DNA from: Blautia hansenii
GTDB taxonomy: Bacteria; Bacillota; Clostridia; Lachnospirales; Lachnospiraceae
DNA length: 64,000 bases
Assembly (NCBI RefSeq): GCF_013304445.1
Contig: NZ_JAAITA010000013.1
Coordinates: 24,949-88,948, forward strand
Direction of reading: 5' to 3'
The first letter of the stretch is position 1, and the number at the start of each line of letters is the position of its first letter. The notes below the pieces were generated by a model. The model made no database searches, was not told the origin of the DNA, and was given only the letters and a program-made list of their open reading frames with translations. Made by a program: the position numbers and the translations under genes. Shown here one piece after another: positions 43,660-53,276 of this stretch.

Positions 43660-44484
43660 CTATTCCGTTTGAACTGGTATTTCAATCTGCGTAATATAAT
43701 CATCAAAAGTGTCAATGACAAGCTCATTGAGGCCTTTTTCATAAGCAAAGCCGGAAAATTGTAAATAATGCTGCTCTGCATAGGAAAGAATTTCTTCATA
43801 TCGGGTTGGAATTTTACTCCAATCTCCTATACAAAAAGCCCTTAGATATTTCCCCTTGGGCTGTATGTGAAGTCCCTGTTTATGCGTTGGTTCTGGTAAT
43901 TCAATATACAAAAAGGAATAGTCATTGAGATTGCCATTGTATAGATTTTTGACGGATAACATAGCTCCATAGGAAGCGTCATGTAAACGATGTAATTGAT
44001 ACTTTTTCGTTTCATCTACGACCATTTCTATTTCCTTTTCAAATGATGTAACCGTTGTGGTAGGGACAGTTACGAAATAATGTGCTTTTGTCTTTTCAAC
44101 AATTTCGAAGCCGGACATATCTAACGTGCGGATATGCGTCATATTTTGCTTTTTCTCATTCATAACGGCTCGGATAGCTTTAAGATGAGATATGGTGTTG
44201 TCCAGCTCTGTTATTTTATCAGTCAACAGACTTTCTAAAGAAAACGCACATCGGTTATTCAAAAAGTGTTGTATTTCTGAGATTGACACATTTAATTCCC
44301 GCAGCATAAGAATGGTTTCCAGTAGGGAACTCTGCTGATATGTATAATACCGATAGCCATTCGGTTTTATCACAGCAGGTTTTAATATGCCGACTTTATC
44401 ATACCACATGAGCGTTTTTTTGTTGATTTCGTGCAGTTTTGCAAATTGTCCGATTGTAAATAATTTATTTGTATCAAAAAACAT
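43660..44484 (-). CDS. MerR-family regulator with GyrI-like effector domain
   Basis: 274 residues. The N-terminal MerR DNA-binding domain (FTIGQFAKLHEINKKTLMWY, KPNGYRYYTYQQ) and a coiled-coil dimer helix (about 85-115) lead to a GyrI-like/BmrR-type multidrug-binding domain (about 125-274). It is divergent from a GNAT acetyltransferase whose promoter has the 19-base spacer that MerR activators realign. Codon use looks more AT-rich than the flanking operons, which may reflect transfer. Confidence 0.87.
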   Translation of the reverse strand: MFFDTNKLFTIGQFAKLHEINKKTLMWYDKVGILKPAVIKPNGYRYYTYQQSSLLETILMLRELNVSISEIQHFLNNRCAFSLESLLTDKITELDNTISHLKAIRAVMNEKKQNMTHIRTLDMSGFEIVEKTKAHYFVTVPTTTVTSFEKEIEMVVDETKKYQLHRLHDASYGAMLSVKNLYNGNLNDYSFLYIELPEPTHKQGLHIQPKGKYLRAFCIGDWSKIPTRYEEILSYAEQHYLQFSGFAYEKGLNELVIDTFDDYITQIEIPVQTE

Positions 44485-44496
44485 AGAAAATCCCCC

Positions 44497-44527
44497 TTGA
44501 CTGTACTGTTACTGTACGGTTTATTAT
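44497..44527 (+). promoter_or_regulatory. MerR-type promoter and operator of the acetyltransferase gene
   Basis: TTGACT (44497-44502), a 19-base spacer and TATTAT (44522-44527). The spacer and its edges contain an imperfect inverted repeat, ACTGTACTG-TTA-CTGTACGGT. The long spacer with a central dyad is the signature of MerR-activated promoters. Confidence 0.8.
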
Positions 44528-44573
44528 ATGCCATGAGAAGTAGCAAAGCAAGAAATGGAGGAAACAAGCAAAA

Positions 44574-45218
44574 ATGAATGAACAGATTATCCTAAGAGAG
44601 TATCAGAAAACAGACCATCAGGCGCTGGAAAATATAGTGCGGGAAGCATGGAAGTATGACCGCTTTTGTTCTCCTAAGACAGCGGCAAAAATGGCAAAAG
44701 TTTATTTGAGCAGTTGTCTCACCAATCAGACCTTTACAAAAGTTGCAGAAATAAACGGTGAGCCAGTTGGTATTATCATGGGGAAAGATATTGAAAACCA
44801 TAAATGCCGGCTTTCTTTGCGTATGAAATGGCTAAAATCTATCGTTTCGCTTTACATATCCAAAGAGGGACGAGAAATCTCAAAAATATTTGCGGCTGTG
44901 CAAGGAATCGATAAAGCATTGCTTTCTGCCTGTAAAGAGAAGTACAAAGGTGAGCTGGCGTTCTTTGCAATCAGTGAAAAATGTCGTGGCAAAGGATTGG
45001 GAAAAAAATTATTTCAAACTGTTGTTGACTACATGAAGTCGCAAGATATTTCCAACTTTTACCTGTTCACAGATACCAGTTGCAATTATCCATTTTATGA
45101 ACACATGGGATTGACAAGACGGTGTGAGAAAAAGCAAATCATAGACATAAAAGGCGAAAAAGGGGATATGACGTTCTTTATTTATGATTATCAGATAGGA
45201 GAAAAGAAAGTCCAGTAA
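44574..45218 (+). CDS. GNAT-family N-acetyltransferase
   Basis: 214 residues. Acetyl-CoA-binding motif A is FFAISEKCRGKGLGKKLFQ (about 125-143), preceded by a GNAT N-terminus (ILREYQKTDHQALENIV) and followed by the FYEHMGLTRR motif. The substrate is unknown; control by a drug-type MerR regulator suggests a toxic compound. Confidence 0.88.
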   Translation: MNEQIILREYQKTDHQALENIVREAWKYDRFCSPKTAAKMAKVYLSSCLTNQTFTKVAEINGEPVGIIMGKDIENHKCRLSLRMKWLKSIVSLYISKEGREISKIFAAVQGIDKALLSACKEKYKGELAFFAISEKCRGKGLGKKLFQTVVDYMKSQDISNFYLFTDTSCNYPFYEHMGLTRRCEKKQIIDIKGEKGDMTFFIYDYQIGEKKVQ

Positions 45219-45227
45219 GTAGCAATC

Positions 45228-45260
45228 AAGGAGCGACAGCCTCAAGTGTTGTCGCCCCTT
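45228..45260 (+). terminator. Hairpin between the convergent acetyltransferase and zinc-ribbon genes
   Basis: AAGGAGCGACA (45228-45238) pairs with TGTCGCCCCTT (45250-45260), one mismatch. U-tracts are poor on both sides, so it may only slow transcription. Confidence 0.5.
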
Positions 45261-45287
45261 ATAATCACGTTTGTTTCTTTCTATTAT

Positions 45288-46691
45288 TTATTCATATAAT
45301 TCAATTTCTGAAATACAGGTATCCTGCCATCTGGAGCCCTCATACACGGATTTAATATACAGAGAAACAAAGGCTGCGTCTACAGGTTCATCAAAAGAAA
45401 GGCAGAATTTTTTCTTTTCGTCGGAAAACTTCACATCTTTCTTCTGTGTTTCTCCCACCTGTATCGTCAATTCTTTCGGTCTGGAATTATAATCCCAGAG
45501 TTCATCACTCCGCCAGTTTCCCAGATACAAAACTATATACCGTATTTTGTGGTTTCCATCCAACGTCAGTTTGATTCCCTTTCCCTCGCCTGAACCGTCT
45601 TCATTTTCCTGCCAGGAAGAGGCTGTGTCTCCATCAATGGCGCTTTTAGCACTGTAATCGTAAGAATCCGACTGTTTTACGGAATTTTCTTCTGTGGATG
45701 TGGGCTGAATTTTCTTATACTTGGAAAAATCCACATCTTCTGCAGAAACCAGCTTGAAATACTCTTCTTTTTTCGTCTCTTTCTTATCCTCAGCTGCTGC
45801 AGGTTCTTCTGATGCTTTTTGAGTGTTTTCTTCTGATGCTTCTTTCTGCTTTGTATTTTCTGTATTTGCCGCAGAATCCAACTGCTGATAATATTCTTTT
45901 TCCTGCTGCTCCATTTCTTTCATTTTACGCAGACTAAGGAAAATGCCCGCTGTCAGACACAAAAGCAAAAACAGAACCGCCAAAAGAATCCTGCGTCTTC
46001 TGGCTTTCTTGCCCTCCGGCGTCAGATTTCGCTTTTCCTTTTCGTCCTCTTCATCCTCTTCTTCATCGTCCTCTTCTGCAAAAAAGTTTTCTTCCTCTTC
46101 TTCATTGCTGACGGTTTCAGCAACAGATTCCAGTTCACTGTGAGCCTGGCTCTCCTCCAGAAGTGCCTTTTCCGGCAGCGTTTCCACGGTTTCCGCCTCC
46201 AGGACTTCCGGCGTTTCTGTCATAACTTCTGTATGCACTGTGGGTTCTTCCGGTTCAGCCATATCCTCCGTATTTTCCGGCGCCTCGTTTTCTGTCTCGG
46301 TTACCGGCTCTATAAACTTTTCGGAGCTCTCATTGCTGTCTGTTTCCACAGCCCCATCTTCCGTTTTTTCTTCAGGAGCTGCCGCCTCTGTTTCTTTTTT
46401 TTCTTTGCGTCTGCCCCAGAACCCCTTTTTGCCGCTCTCCGGCTTTTCTGCTGCTTCATCCGAGTTTTCCGCAGATGTTTCCTCTTTTTTTAAGGCTTGC
46501 TCCGGCTGCTTTTTTTGCTCCTGAGATTTTCCTTCTTTTTCCCCTTTCAGAATCTGTTCCAGTTCCTCGTCCGATTTATAATAGGCCCAGACATCCGCCT
46601 CATCCATATATTCCGGAAATACGGCCTGTCCGCACCGGTCACAGTATAAATCCGCATCTGAAAGTTCTTTCCCGCATCTTTCACACTTCAT
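45288..46691 (-). CDS. Zinc-ribbon membrane protein with a C-terminal discoidin-like glycan-binding domain
   Basis: 467 residues: zinc ribbon (C3, C6, C17, C20), an acidic, Glu-rich disordered stretch (about 45-225), one transmembrane helix (about 232-250) and an extracytoplasmic tail. The tail ends in a beta-sandwich (about 325-467, SAIDGDTASSWQENEDG, YIVLYLGNWRSDELW, CISEIELYE) of the F5/8-type or NADase-type glycan-binding group. It has the same overall plan as the protein at 5435. It starts 21 bases after the cbiC stop and is therefore probably the last gene of the B12 operon. Confidence 0.78.
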   Translation of the reverse strand: MKCERCGKELSDADLYCDRCGQAVFPEYMDEADVWAYYKSDEELEQILKGEKEGKSQEQKKQPEQALKKEETSAENSDEAAEKPESGKKGFWGRRKEKKETEAAAPEEKTEDGAVETDSNESSEKFIEPVTETENEAPENTEDMAEPEEPTVHTEVMTETPEVLEAETVETLPEKALLEESQAHSELESVAETVSNEEEEENFFAEEDDEEEDEEDEKEKRNLTPEGKKARRRRILLAVLFLLLCLTAGIFLSLRKMKEMEQQEKEYYQQLDSAANTENTKQKEASEENTQKASEEPAAAEDKKETKKEEYFKLVSAEDVDFSKYKKIQPTSTEENSVKQSDSYDYSAKSAIDGDTASSWQENEDGSGEGKGIKLTLDGNHKIRYIVLYLGNWRSDELWDYNSRPKELTIQVGETQKKDVKFSDEKKKFCLSFDEPVDAAFVSLYIKSVYEGSRWQDTCISEIELYE

Positions 46692-46712
46692 AATGGTCCT
46701 TTCCCGGAAACC

Positions 46713-47363
46713 TTATTTCCAGTAATCTCTTTCATTGTCAATCATGTACAGTAATGCATTACAGATACATGCCGCAATGTTGCTGCCTCCCTTTCTGCCT
46801 CTGGCCACAATATAAGGAACCTCTGTATCCATAATCATTTCTTTTGATTGTACCACATTTACGAAGCCTACAGGAACCCCTATAATCAAATATGGAGAAA
46901 TTTTTTTCTCTTCTATCAGTTCATATAGCCGAACCAATGCTGTAGGTGCGTTTCCAATGGCGAAAATCAACGGTTTTCCCATAGAAGCTGCTTTATCCAT
47001 ACTGGCAGTGGCTCTGGTGCTTCCCTGTTCTTTTGCCTGTTTTGCCACATCTTCATCCGACATAAAACAATATACTTCTCCGCCATATTTTGCCAGTGCT
47101 TTTTTATTGATACCGGCTTTTGCCATCTGGGTATCCGTTACAATACATGCTCCGTTTTTAATCGCCTCAAGGGCTTTTTCCACCGCATTTTCAGAAAAGC
47201 ACAAGTTCTCTGCATAATCAAAATCTGCACTGGTGTGGATACATCTTTTTACAATCAATTCGGTTTCGGGAGTCAGCTTTTTCTCTCCCAGTTCTTCTGT
47301 AATAATTTCAAAACTTCTGGTTTCGATTTCTTTTGGTTTTACATTTTCCAGTTGCACTTTCAT
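46713..47363 (-). CDS. cbiC: Cobalt-precorrin-8 methylmutase
   Basis: 216 residues from the ATG at 47363. It moves the C11 methyl group to C12, giving cobyrinate. Recognised segments are IHTSADFDYAENLCFSENAV with the active-site His, IGNAPTALVRLYELIEE, GVPVGFVNVVQSKEMI and VARGRKGGSNIAACICNALL. Confidence 0.95.
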   Translation of the reverse strand: MKVQLENVKPKEIETRSFEIITEELGEKKLTPETELIVKRCIHTSADFDYAENLCFSENAVEKALEAIKNGACIVTDTQMAKAGINKKALAKYGGEVYCFMSDEDVAKQAKEQGSTRATASMDKAASMGKPLIFAIGNAPTALVRLYELIEEKKISPYLIIGVPVGFVNVVQSKEMIMDTEVPYIVARGRKGGSNIAACICNALLYMIDNERDYWK

Positions 47364-47376
47364 ACTTGTCCGCCTT

Positions 47377-48885
47377 TCAAATTCCCTGTTCCAGAATCTC
47401 ATATATTTTCTTCATATCCAAATGTTTCCGAAGTCCGTCTGCCAGTTTATCATACTGGGTTTCCTTAAACTGTGCAAAGTCCACGCTGGTCATCTGGGAA
47501 ACATCCATTCCCTTGGCCTCCCCTAAGGCTTCCACAATTTTTTTCGCTACTTCTTCCTTATCAAAAATTCCATGCACATAAGAACCGTACACATTGCTGC
47601 AGGCCGCCCCGTCTGTTTTCGATTCCATTTTCACAGTATCTGTGATTTCTGTGAAAGGTTCTGCTCCTTCTGAAAGTATACTTTCTCCCATATGAATTTC
47701 GTATCCTTCCAGTTCCGTTCCCGTCAGAGTGTGGAGAATTCCCTTTACCTGTGGGAAACGGCCCTGCACTCTGGTTCTGGTCTTGGAGTCTCTGAAAATA
47801 GTATGCATAGGCAGAAGTCCCATACCTTTGATTTCGCCTCCGGCTTCTACATGGTCGGGGTCGGATAGAGACTCTCCCAACATCTGATATCCACCGCAAA
47901 CACCGAAAATCACCTTGCCTTCCGCCGCTTTTTTCAGTACAGCTGCCTCCAGTCCGTTCTGACGCATCCAGAGTAAATCTTCCATGGTATTTTTCGTTCC
48001 GGGAAGAATAATCATGTCTGGATTTTTCAGTTCCTTTGCATGTTTGATATAGCGCACAGAGACGCCGGGGATTACCTCCAGGGCATTAAAATCCGTAAAA
48101 TTAGAGATTCTCGGCACGCGTATCACTGCAATGTCAATAAGGTCCACTTCCTGGTTTCCTCCAAAACGCTCTGTCAGGCTGTCTTCATCCTCCACTTCCA
48201 GTTCCATATAAGGAGCCACGCCCACCACAGGAATTCCGGTTTTCTCCTCCAGAGCTGCCACACCGGGGTCTAAAATCGTTTTATCCCCGCGGAACTTGTT
48301 AATAATCATGCCTTTGACCATCTGCTGCTCGTCTTCCTCCAGCAGAAAAATAGTTCCCATAAGCTGTGCAAAAACACCGCCTCTGTCAATATCTCCTACC
48401 AAAAGAACCGGGGCTTTGGCCTGTCTGGCCATTCCCATATTTACAATATCTTCCTGTTTTAAATTGATTTCTGCCGGACTGCCCGCACCTTCAATAACAA
48501 TAATATCATACTCTTCTTCCAGCTTATGATAAGCCTCCATTACCTTTGGCAGAAGCTGTTTTTTGTAAGCAAAATAGTCTCTGGCGCTCATGGTTCCCAG
48601 AACTTCCCCATTGACAATTACCTGGCTTCCAATGTCATTGGTTGGCTTTAAAAGAATGGGATTCATGAGCACAGAGGGTTTGATTTTTGCAGCCTCTGCC
48701 TGCATAACCTGCGCCCTTCCCATCTCTAAACCCTCCTCTGTAATGAAGGAATTAAGTGCCATATTCTGGGATTTAAAAGGTGCTACTTTATACCCGTCCT
48801 GTTTAAAAATTCTGCAGAGTCCCGCAGCCAGCAGGCTCTTCCCCGCATTGGACATTGTGCCCTGTATCATAATTGCTTTTGCCAT
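47377..48885 (-). CDS. cbiP: Cobyric acid synthase
   Basis: 502 residues. The N-terminal ATPase domain ([20 protein letters not shown]) and the C-terminal glutamine amidotransferase domain ([14 protein letters not shown] with catalytic Cys) amidate four side chains of adenosylcobyrinate a,c-diamide. Equivalent to CobQ. It overlaps the upstream aminotransferase by 19 bases. Confidence 0.96.
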   Translation of the reverse strand: MAKAIMIQGTMSNAGKSLLAAGLCRIFKQDGYKVAPFKSQNMALNSFITEEGLEMGRAQVMQAEAAKIKPSVLMNPILLKPTNDIGSQVIVNGEVLGTMSARDYFAYKKQLLPKVMEAYHKLEEEYDIIVIEGAGSPAEINLKQEDIVNMGMARQAKAPVLLVGDIDRGGVFAQLMGTIFLLEEDEQQMVKGMIINKFRGDKTILDPGVAALEEKTGIPVVGVAPYMELEVEDEDSLTERFGGNQEVDLIDIAVIRVPRISNFTDFNALEVIPGVSVRYIKHAKELKNPDMIILPGTKNTMEDLLWMRQNGLEAAVLKKAAEGKVIFGVCGGYQMLGESLSDPDHVEAGGEIKGMGLLPMHTIFRDSKTRTRVQGRFPQVKGILHTLTGTELEGYEIHMGESILSEGAEPFTEITDTVKMESKTDGAACSNVYGSYVHGIFDKEEVAKKIVEALGEAKGMDVSQMTSVDFAQFKETQYDKLADGLRKHLDMKKIYEILEQGI

Positions 48886-49949
48886 AATCCCTCTTCCTTT
48901 CCACTTTGTCGCTGTATTGCATCTAACGCATCCAGCAGCTTTTTGTTTTCTTCTTTTGTCCGGACTGCAACCCGGTAGTATCCTTCCCCAAGTCCCACAT
49001 AGTTGCTGCAGTCCCGAATAGAAATACCCTGTTTTAAGCCGTCTTCTCTTAAGTTTTCCGGTCCCTGAAAGAAAATATAATTTGCCTTTGAACCGTAAAT
49101 ACGAAGTCCTCTGGCCTTTAACCCTTTTAATAAAATCTCTTTTTCTATCTGAATTTTTTTTAGTGTTTCCTCTGCATAATCCTTTTCTTTTAAGGCTGCT
49201 TCGCCTGCTGCCTGTGCCACAACAGACACATTCCAGGGCTGCATGACGCGGTGCATATGTTCCAGGACTTCTGTGTTACTGCAAAATCCGTATCCCAGTC
49301 TGAGGCCAGCCATGGCATATTTTTTTGTAAAGGCCTTCACGAGAAACAGGTTGGAATATTCATCTAAAAACGGCTTCATCGTATAGTTTTCCGGTTGCTC
49401 TGTGAAATCCACAAAACACTCATCCAATACCAGAAATGTGCCGCACTGCCTGCACTTTTCTGCAATCTTTTTTATATAATCCAAATCCTTTAAAACTCCT
49501 GTAGGATTATTGGGATTGCAGAAGAAAACCATATCTGTGTCTTCGGTAATCTCTTCTATAAAGTCCTGCCCCGGTACAAATTCTTCTTCTTCCCGCAGAA
49601 AGAAATGGCGAATTTCACACCCGGACGCCTGTAACGCCTGCTCGTATTCTGCGAAAGAAGGCGCTGGCAAAAGGGCCTTTTTCGGCTTTAATGCCAGTAC
49701 CAGTCCGAAAATCAAATCCGCAGCTCCGTTGCCGCAGATAATCTGCTCCATAGGTACCTGTTCTTTCAAAGACAGAGCCTTTCGCAGCGCGGTGCACTCT
49801 ACATCCGGATAACAATCTGCTTTTTCTACGGCTTCTTTTGCCGCCTTTTTAACGCCCTCCGGCATTCCATACGGATTACAGTTTGCCGAAAAATCCAGCA
49901 TATGGGGATACCGGTATACATCTCCCCCGTGAATATGTAAATTTGCCAT
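48867..49949 (-). CDS. cobD: L-threonine-phosphate decarboxylase (class I aminotransferase fold)
   Basis: 360 residues from the ATG at 49949 with GGAG upstream. PLP enzyme of the histidinol-phosphate aminotransferase-like group: [39 protein letters not shown] and the lysine segment [20 protein letters not shown]. Position between cbiB and cbiP makes it the CobD that supplies aminopropanol phosphate for the nucleotide loop, rather than a histidine gene. Confidence 0.9.
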   Translation of the reverse strand: MANLHIHGGDVYRYPHMLDFSANCNPYGMPEGVKKAAKEAVEKADCYPDVECTALRKALSLKEQVPMEQIICGNGAADLIFGLVLALKPKKALLPAPSFAEYEQALQASGCEIRHFFLREEEEFVPGQDFIEEITEDTDMVFFCNPNNPTGVLKDLDYIKKIAEKCRQCGTFLVLDECFVDFTEQPENYTMKPFLDEYSNLFLVKAFTKKYAMAGLRLGYGFCSNTEVLEHMHRVMQPWNVSVVAQAAGEAALKEKDYAEETLKKIQIEKEILLKGLKARGLRIYGSKANYIFFQGPENLREDGLKQGISIRDCSNYVGLGEGYYRVAVRTKEENKKLLDALDAIQRQSGKEEGLWQKQL

Positions 49950-49960
49950 AATGTTCTCCT

Positions 49961-50941
49961 TTAAAGCAGTCCCCAAATTCCCACTGCCAGCAAACGCAAA
50001 GCAGCAAACACGAAGGTTCCCAGTCCGGCGCTTACATACAGCAGACGGTTGGCGCGCGGAATATCTTCACATTCTACGGCACGCAGAGGGTCTCCAATGG
50101 TGGGTTTTTCGTAAAGTTTTCCGAAATAGTATGCGTTTCCCGCAAGCTGAATATCCAGTGCACCTGCCATAACAGCTTCCGTCTGGGCAGAGTTTGGACT
50201 GGCATGGTTATAACGGTCTCTCTGAAAAATTTTTTTTGCATTTTTCCCGTCCATACCTGTAATATAAGCCCCTGCAATCATCAGCCAGGCTGAGATTCTG
50301 GCCGGAATATAATTAGCAATATCATCCAGCTTTGCCGCATATCTGCCAAAATACAAATATTTTTCATTTTTGTATCCCACCATAGAATCCATGGTATTAA
50401 TTCCCTTGTACAGAAACATCAGAGCCGGACCTCCCACTGCCATATAGAACAGAGGTGCAATAATGCCGTCTGAGGTATTTTCTGCAATGGTTTCTACAGT
50501 GGCTTTTGTCACGCCCTCTTCCGTAAGTTCTGCCGTATCTCTTCCTACAATCATGGAAACTGCGTATCTGGCTTTCGGTAAATCTTTCTTTTTCAGTTCC
50601 CTGTATACCCGCATACTCTCGTCCCTCAAAGACTTTGTGGCAAGAAGCTGATAACAGAAAAAAGTTTCCGCCAAAAAGCCCAGAACCACATGGATTTTAT
50701 ATGCGGCACATAAAAGCAAAAGCGGTATCAGACCACTGCCCGCACAAATCAGCATTACCAGTACCAGCCCGGCTTTTTGTTCCCCCTGTTTTGTGGCAGG
50801 AAATACTTTCCGCAGCCATTTTTCCAGAAGAGAAATACTGTTTCCGATGATACGCACGGGATGGTAAAGCCACCTGGGGTCTCCCAGCAGCAAATCTATT
50901 AAAAAGCCCAAAATCAGGGCCGCTGCAGTCCACTTAATCAT
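49961..50941 (-). CDS. cbiB: Adenosylcobinamide-phosphate synthase
   Basis: 326 residues from the ATG at 50941. Polytopic membrane protein: FLIDLLLGDPRWLYHPVRIIG at the N-terminus, YAVSMIVGRDTAELTEEGV, ETIAENTSDGIIAPLFYMA and a C-terminal helix. It joins aminopropanol phosphate to cobyric acid. The ATG overlaps the end of the preceding phosphatase by eight bases. Confidence 0.94.
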   Translation of the reverse strand: MIKWTAAALILGFLIDLLLGDPRWLYHPVRIIGNSISLLEKWLRKVFPATKQGEQKAGLVLVMLICAGSGLIPLLLLCAAYKIHVVLGFLAETFFCYQLLATKSLRDESMRVYRELKKKDLPKARYAVSMIVGRDTAELTEEGVTKATVETIAENTSDGIIAPLFYMAVGGPALMFLYKGINTMDSMVGYKNEKYLYFGRYAAKLDDIANYIPARISAWLMIAGAYITGMDGKNAKKIFQRDRYNHASPNSAQTEAVMAGALDIQLAGNAYYFGKLYEKPTIGDPLRAVECEDIPRANRLLYVSAGLGTFVFAALRLLAVGIWGLL

Positions 50942-51539
50942 TGCCAAAAGTTCCTTTCTTCACCAGGCTGACTGCCTGTTCTTTCTTCCATACTTCTTCC
51001 TCAATCGTCAATTCATAGTACTCGCCGTTTCCAATCTGCCACTGAAAATATGCTCCCTTTGGAGAAGCAAAAGCACAGAGAATACTCATGATGGTTCCTC
51101 CATGCACAACCATGGCAGCCTGCTGAATCCCTCTTTGCAGGGCCTGCTCCACACACTGGGCGAATCCTCTGGAGCAGCGTTTTTTAAAGCTTTCCTGCGA
51201 CTCTCCTTTTGGAAAAGGCAGAGTCCCGTTACTGTCTATCCAGGCCTGATACTCCGGACAGTCAGACAGTTCTTCGTAGGATTTATTTTCAAATAATCCA
51301 AAGTCACATTCTTTTAAAAAGGCATTGCTTTCCATGGAAATTCCCGGATAAATGCACTGTGCAGTCTCCATGCAGCGTTTCATAGGACTTACATACACCA
51401 GCTCTGCTTTGGGATATTTCCTCTTTTGAAGAGACTCTCTTCCTTCCCGGCACAAAGGCTCATCTGTCCTTGACCCGATGTATCTTCCTTTGGTGTTTCC
51501 ATAAGTTTTTCCATGACGTATCAGTATGATTTTAAGCAT
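50934..51539 (-). CDS. cobC: Histidine phosphatase, probably alpha-ribazole phosphatase
   Basis: 201 residues of the phosphoglycerate-mutase fold: catalytic LIRHGKTYGNTKGRYIG, LVYVSPMKRCMETAQ and MVVHGGTIMSIL. Among the cob genes it should dephosphorylate alpha-ribazole phosphate or cobalamin phosphate. Confidence 0.87.
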   Translation of the reverse strand: MLKIILIRHGKTYGNTKGRYIGSRTDEPLCREGRESLQKRKYPKAELVYVSPMKRCMETAQCIYPGISMESNAFLKECDFGLFENKSYEELSDCPEYQAWIDSNGTLPFPKGESQESFKKRCSRGFAQCVEQALQRGIQQAAMVVHGGTIMSILCAFASPKGAYFQWQIGNGEYYELTIEEEVWKKEQAVSLVKKGTFGND

Positions 51540-51918
51540 TTTTTATCACCATTCCCATACCGCAGACAACCCGGATAACCATCTGACTTTCTGCAGCTAT
51601 TTTTGTACAGATTCTCCCGGTTGTTTCTCTGTAAGTCCGGTCAAAAGCCTCCATGGGAACTACCCCGTATCCCAGTTCATTGGAGATAAGAATCAGTTCA
51701 GGATTTTCCTGTAAAAGCCTTTCGGTAATCCCGTCAAAATCCCATCCCAGCTTCAGCCCTTTCTGAATCCATTCATGAAAATGGTAAAGACAGGGAACAC
51801 GGAAAAGTTCTTCAAAATCAGCTTCTTTTCCATCTCTCATCTGGTCTTCCTGAAGAGAAAACTGCTGTTTTGCGTATTCTTTTTTTCCCTGAAATGCACC
51901 GCCTATGATTAATTTCAT
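51532..51918 (-). CDS. Short CobU-like protein with a degenerate P-loop
   Basis: 128 residues from the ATG at 51918. It is shaped like CobU but shorter: the N-terminus MKLIIGGAFQGKKEYAKQQF has lost the GKS/T of the P-loop, while ILISNELGYGVVPMEAFDRT keeps the C-terminal NEVG-GIVP motif, and RICTKIAAESQMVIRVVCG the last helix and strand. A full-length CobU lies two genes upstream. It may be a second half of a split adenosylcobinamide kinase/guanylyltransferase, or a regulatory paralogue. Confidence 0.75.
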   Translation of the reverse strand: MKLIIGGAFQGKKEYAKQQFSLQEDQMRDGKEADFEELFRVPCLYHFHEWIQKGLKLGWDFDGITERLLQENPELILISNELGYGVVPMEAFDRTYRETTGRICTKIAAESQMVIRVVCGMGMVIKNA

Positions 51919-51940
51919 CCTCGTATCCTTTCCTTTTTCT

Positions 51941-52714
51941 CTATAAAAATCTGCTGATAATTTCTCCCGCAACGCAGAAGAATGCCATAACCAGCTCACT
52001 CATCTGCATATGAAAACCCGCCAAATCTCCTGTAATGCCGCCGAACTCTTTCATAGACATTTTGTAGTAATACAGATATTCCAAAGCAGCTCCAAGAACC
52101 GCGCAGCCTCCAATGAGAGGGTCATAAGCCAGCATTGAGACAACGCAGAGAATTCCGTAAATCGCACATACCATTTTCACACATTGTTTCTGTGCTCCAT
52201 CGGAAAAAGCGGCTGCCAGCCCTGTGTTTTTTGCCATGGGAAATGCGGCTATGGAAAAGCCTCCCAAGGCTCTGGAAAGTACAAAGCCAATGCAGACCAC
52301 CGGCAGACTTTTCAGCGTTATTTCACTGTACACACCCAGGTATAAAAGGAAATACACCACTGCTGTAATAATAGCAAATGCGCCTGCATGGGAGTCCTTC
52401 AAAATTTCCAGTTTTCGTTCTCTGGGCTGATAAGAATGAAGAGCGTCTGAGGTATCCAAAAGCCCATCCAGATGGATTCCCCCACTTACCGCTACCGGTA
52501 TCAGAACCAGAACAGCCGCATAAAAAACATGGCTGCTGACAAGAACTTTCCCAAAGTACCCCCACAGCCAGGTAAGTCCCCCGATAATCACGCCAATCAG
52601 AGGAAAAAAGCACATAATGTAGCGCATATTTTCTTTTGTCCATTCACTTTTCGGCATGGGTATTTTGGAATACATCGAAAACGCAATCTTAAAACTGTTC
52701 CACAATCGTCCCAT
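51941..52714 (-). CDS. cobS: Adenosylcobinamide-GDP ribazoletransferase (cobalamin synthase)
   Basis: 257 residues, about six to seven membrane helices. Family motifs are FSMYSKIPMPKSEWTKENM and GGIHLDGLLDTSDALHS, with Asp residues for metal binding, and RKLEILKDSHAGAFAI. It joins alpha-ribazole to adenosylcobinamide-GDP. The start follows cobU with no gap. Confidence 0.95.
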   Translation of the reverse strand: MGRLWNSFKIAFSMYSKIPMPKSEWTKENMRYIMCFFPLIGVIIGGLTWLWGYFGKVLVSSHVFYAAVLVLIPVAVSGGIHLDGLLDTSDALHSYQPRERKLEILKDSHAGAFAIITAVVYFLLYLGVYSEITLKSLPVVCIGFVLSRALGGFSIAAFPMAKNTGLAAAFSDGAQKQCVKMVCAIYGILCVVSMLAYDPLIGGCAVLGAALEYLYYYKMSMKEFGGITGDLAGFHMQMSELVMAFFCVAGEIISRFL

Positions 52715-53263
52715 TTATCTGTCCTTCTTTTCTGTAAATTTTTCTGCATTTCCCTTAAAAAACAGAGGAATTCCATAAACCACCTCAACGGCACAGTCCG
52801 CCATACCAACAATTTTTTGATTGATTTCCCCCAGATAACTCTCATATCTCTGTGTTTCTGTATCATAGGAAATGCCGTCTGAAAATATCTCATTTGTCAC
52901 AATTACCAGCTGTTTTGCCTGGGTCTGCAGGCTGCCTACTCCCTCTAAAATTTCTTCCACGGTATGCTCTCCTGCCCCGTCTTTTTGAAACATTTCATTG
53001 GCCGTCAGGTTTGACATACATTCCAGAAGCACGCAGCTTTTGGGTGGAATTTTCAGATTTTTCAATCCGGTATAGCACTCTATGGTAGAGAACTTTTTTT
53101 CTGCCCGCATCTGGCGGTGGCGGGCAATTCGCTGGTGGCTTTCCTCATCAAAAGGAAACATGGTGGCAATGTAAATCCTTTCCAGGTCTCCAAAATCCGT
53201 AACTATTTTTTCGGCATAGGCAGATTTCCCACTGCCGCTGCCTCCTGTAATGACTGTAATCAT
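52715..53263 (-). CDS. cobU: Adenosylcobinamide kinase/guanylyltransferase
   Basis: 182 residues. The P-loop ITGGSGSGKSAYAEKI is intact and RIARHRQMRAEKKFSTIE holds the His that is guanylylated in CobU. The usual NEVG-GIVP motif is altered to VTNEIFSDGISYD, while the shorter paralogue at 51532 keeps it. It phosphorylates and guanylylates adenosylcobinamide. Confidence 0.9.
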   Translation of the reverse strand: MITVITGGSGSGKSAYAEKIVTDFGDLERIYIATMFPFDEESHQRIARHRQMRAEKKFSTIECYTGLKNLKIPPKSCVLLECMSNLTANEMFQKDGAGEHTVEEILEGVGSLQTQAKQLVIVTNEIFSDGISYDTETQRYESYLGEINQKIVGMADCAVEVVYGIPLFFKGNAEKFTEKKDR

Positions 53264-53276
53264 ATACTGTGCTCCA

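Noticed and set aside
46021..46110. Serine-rich plus-strand frames opposite the zinc-ribbon gene
   Set aside because: They are the complement of a Glu/Asp-rich coding stretch, a usual shadow of acidic low-complexity sequence.
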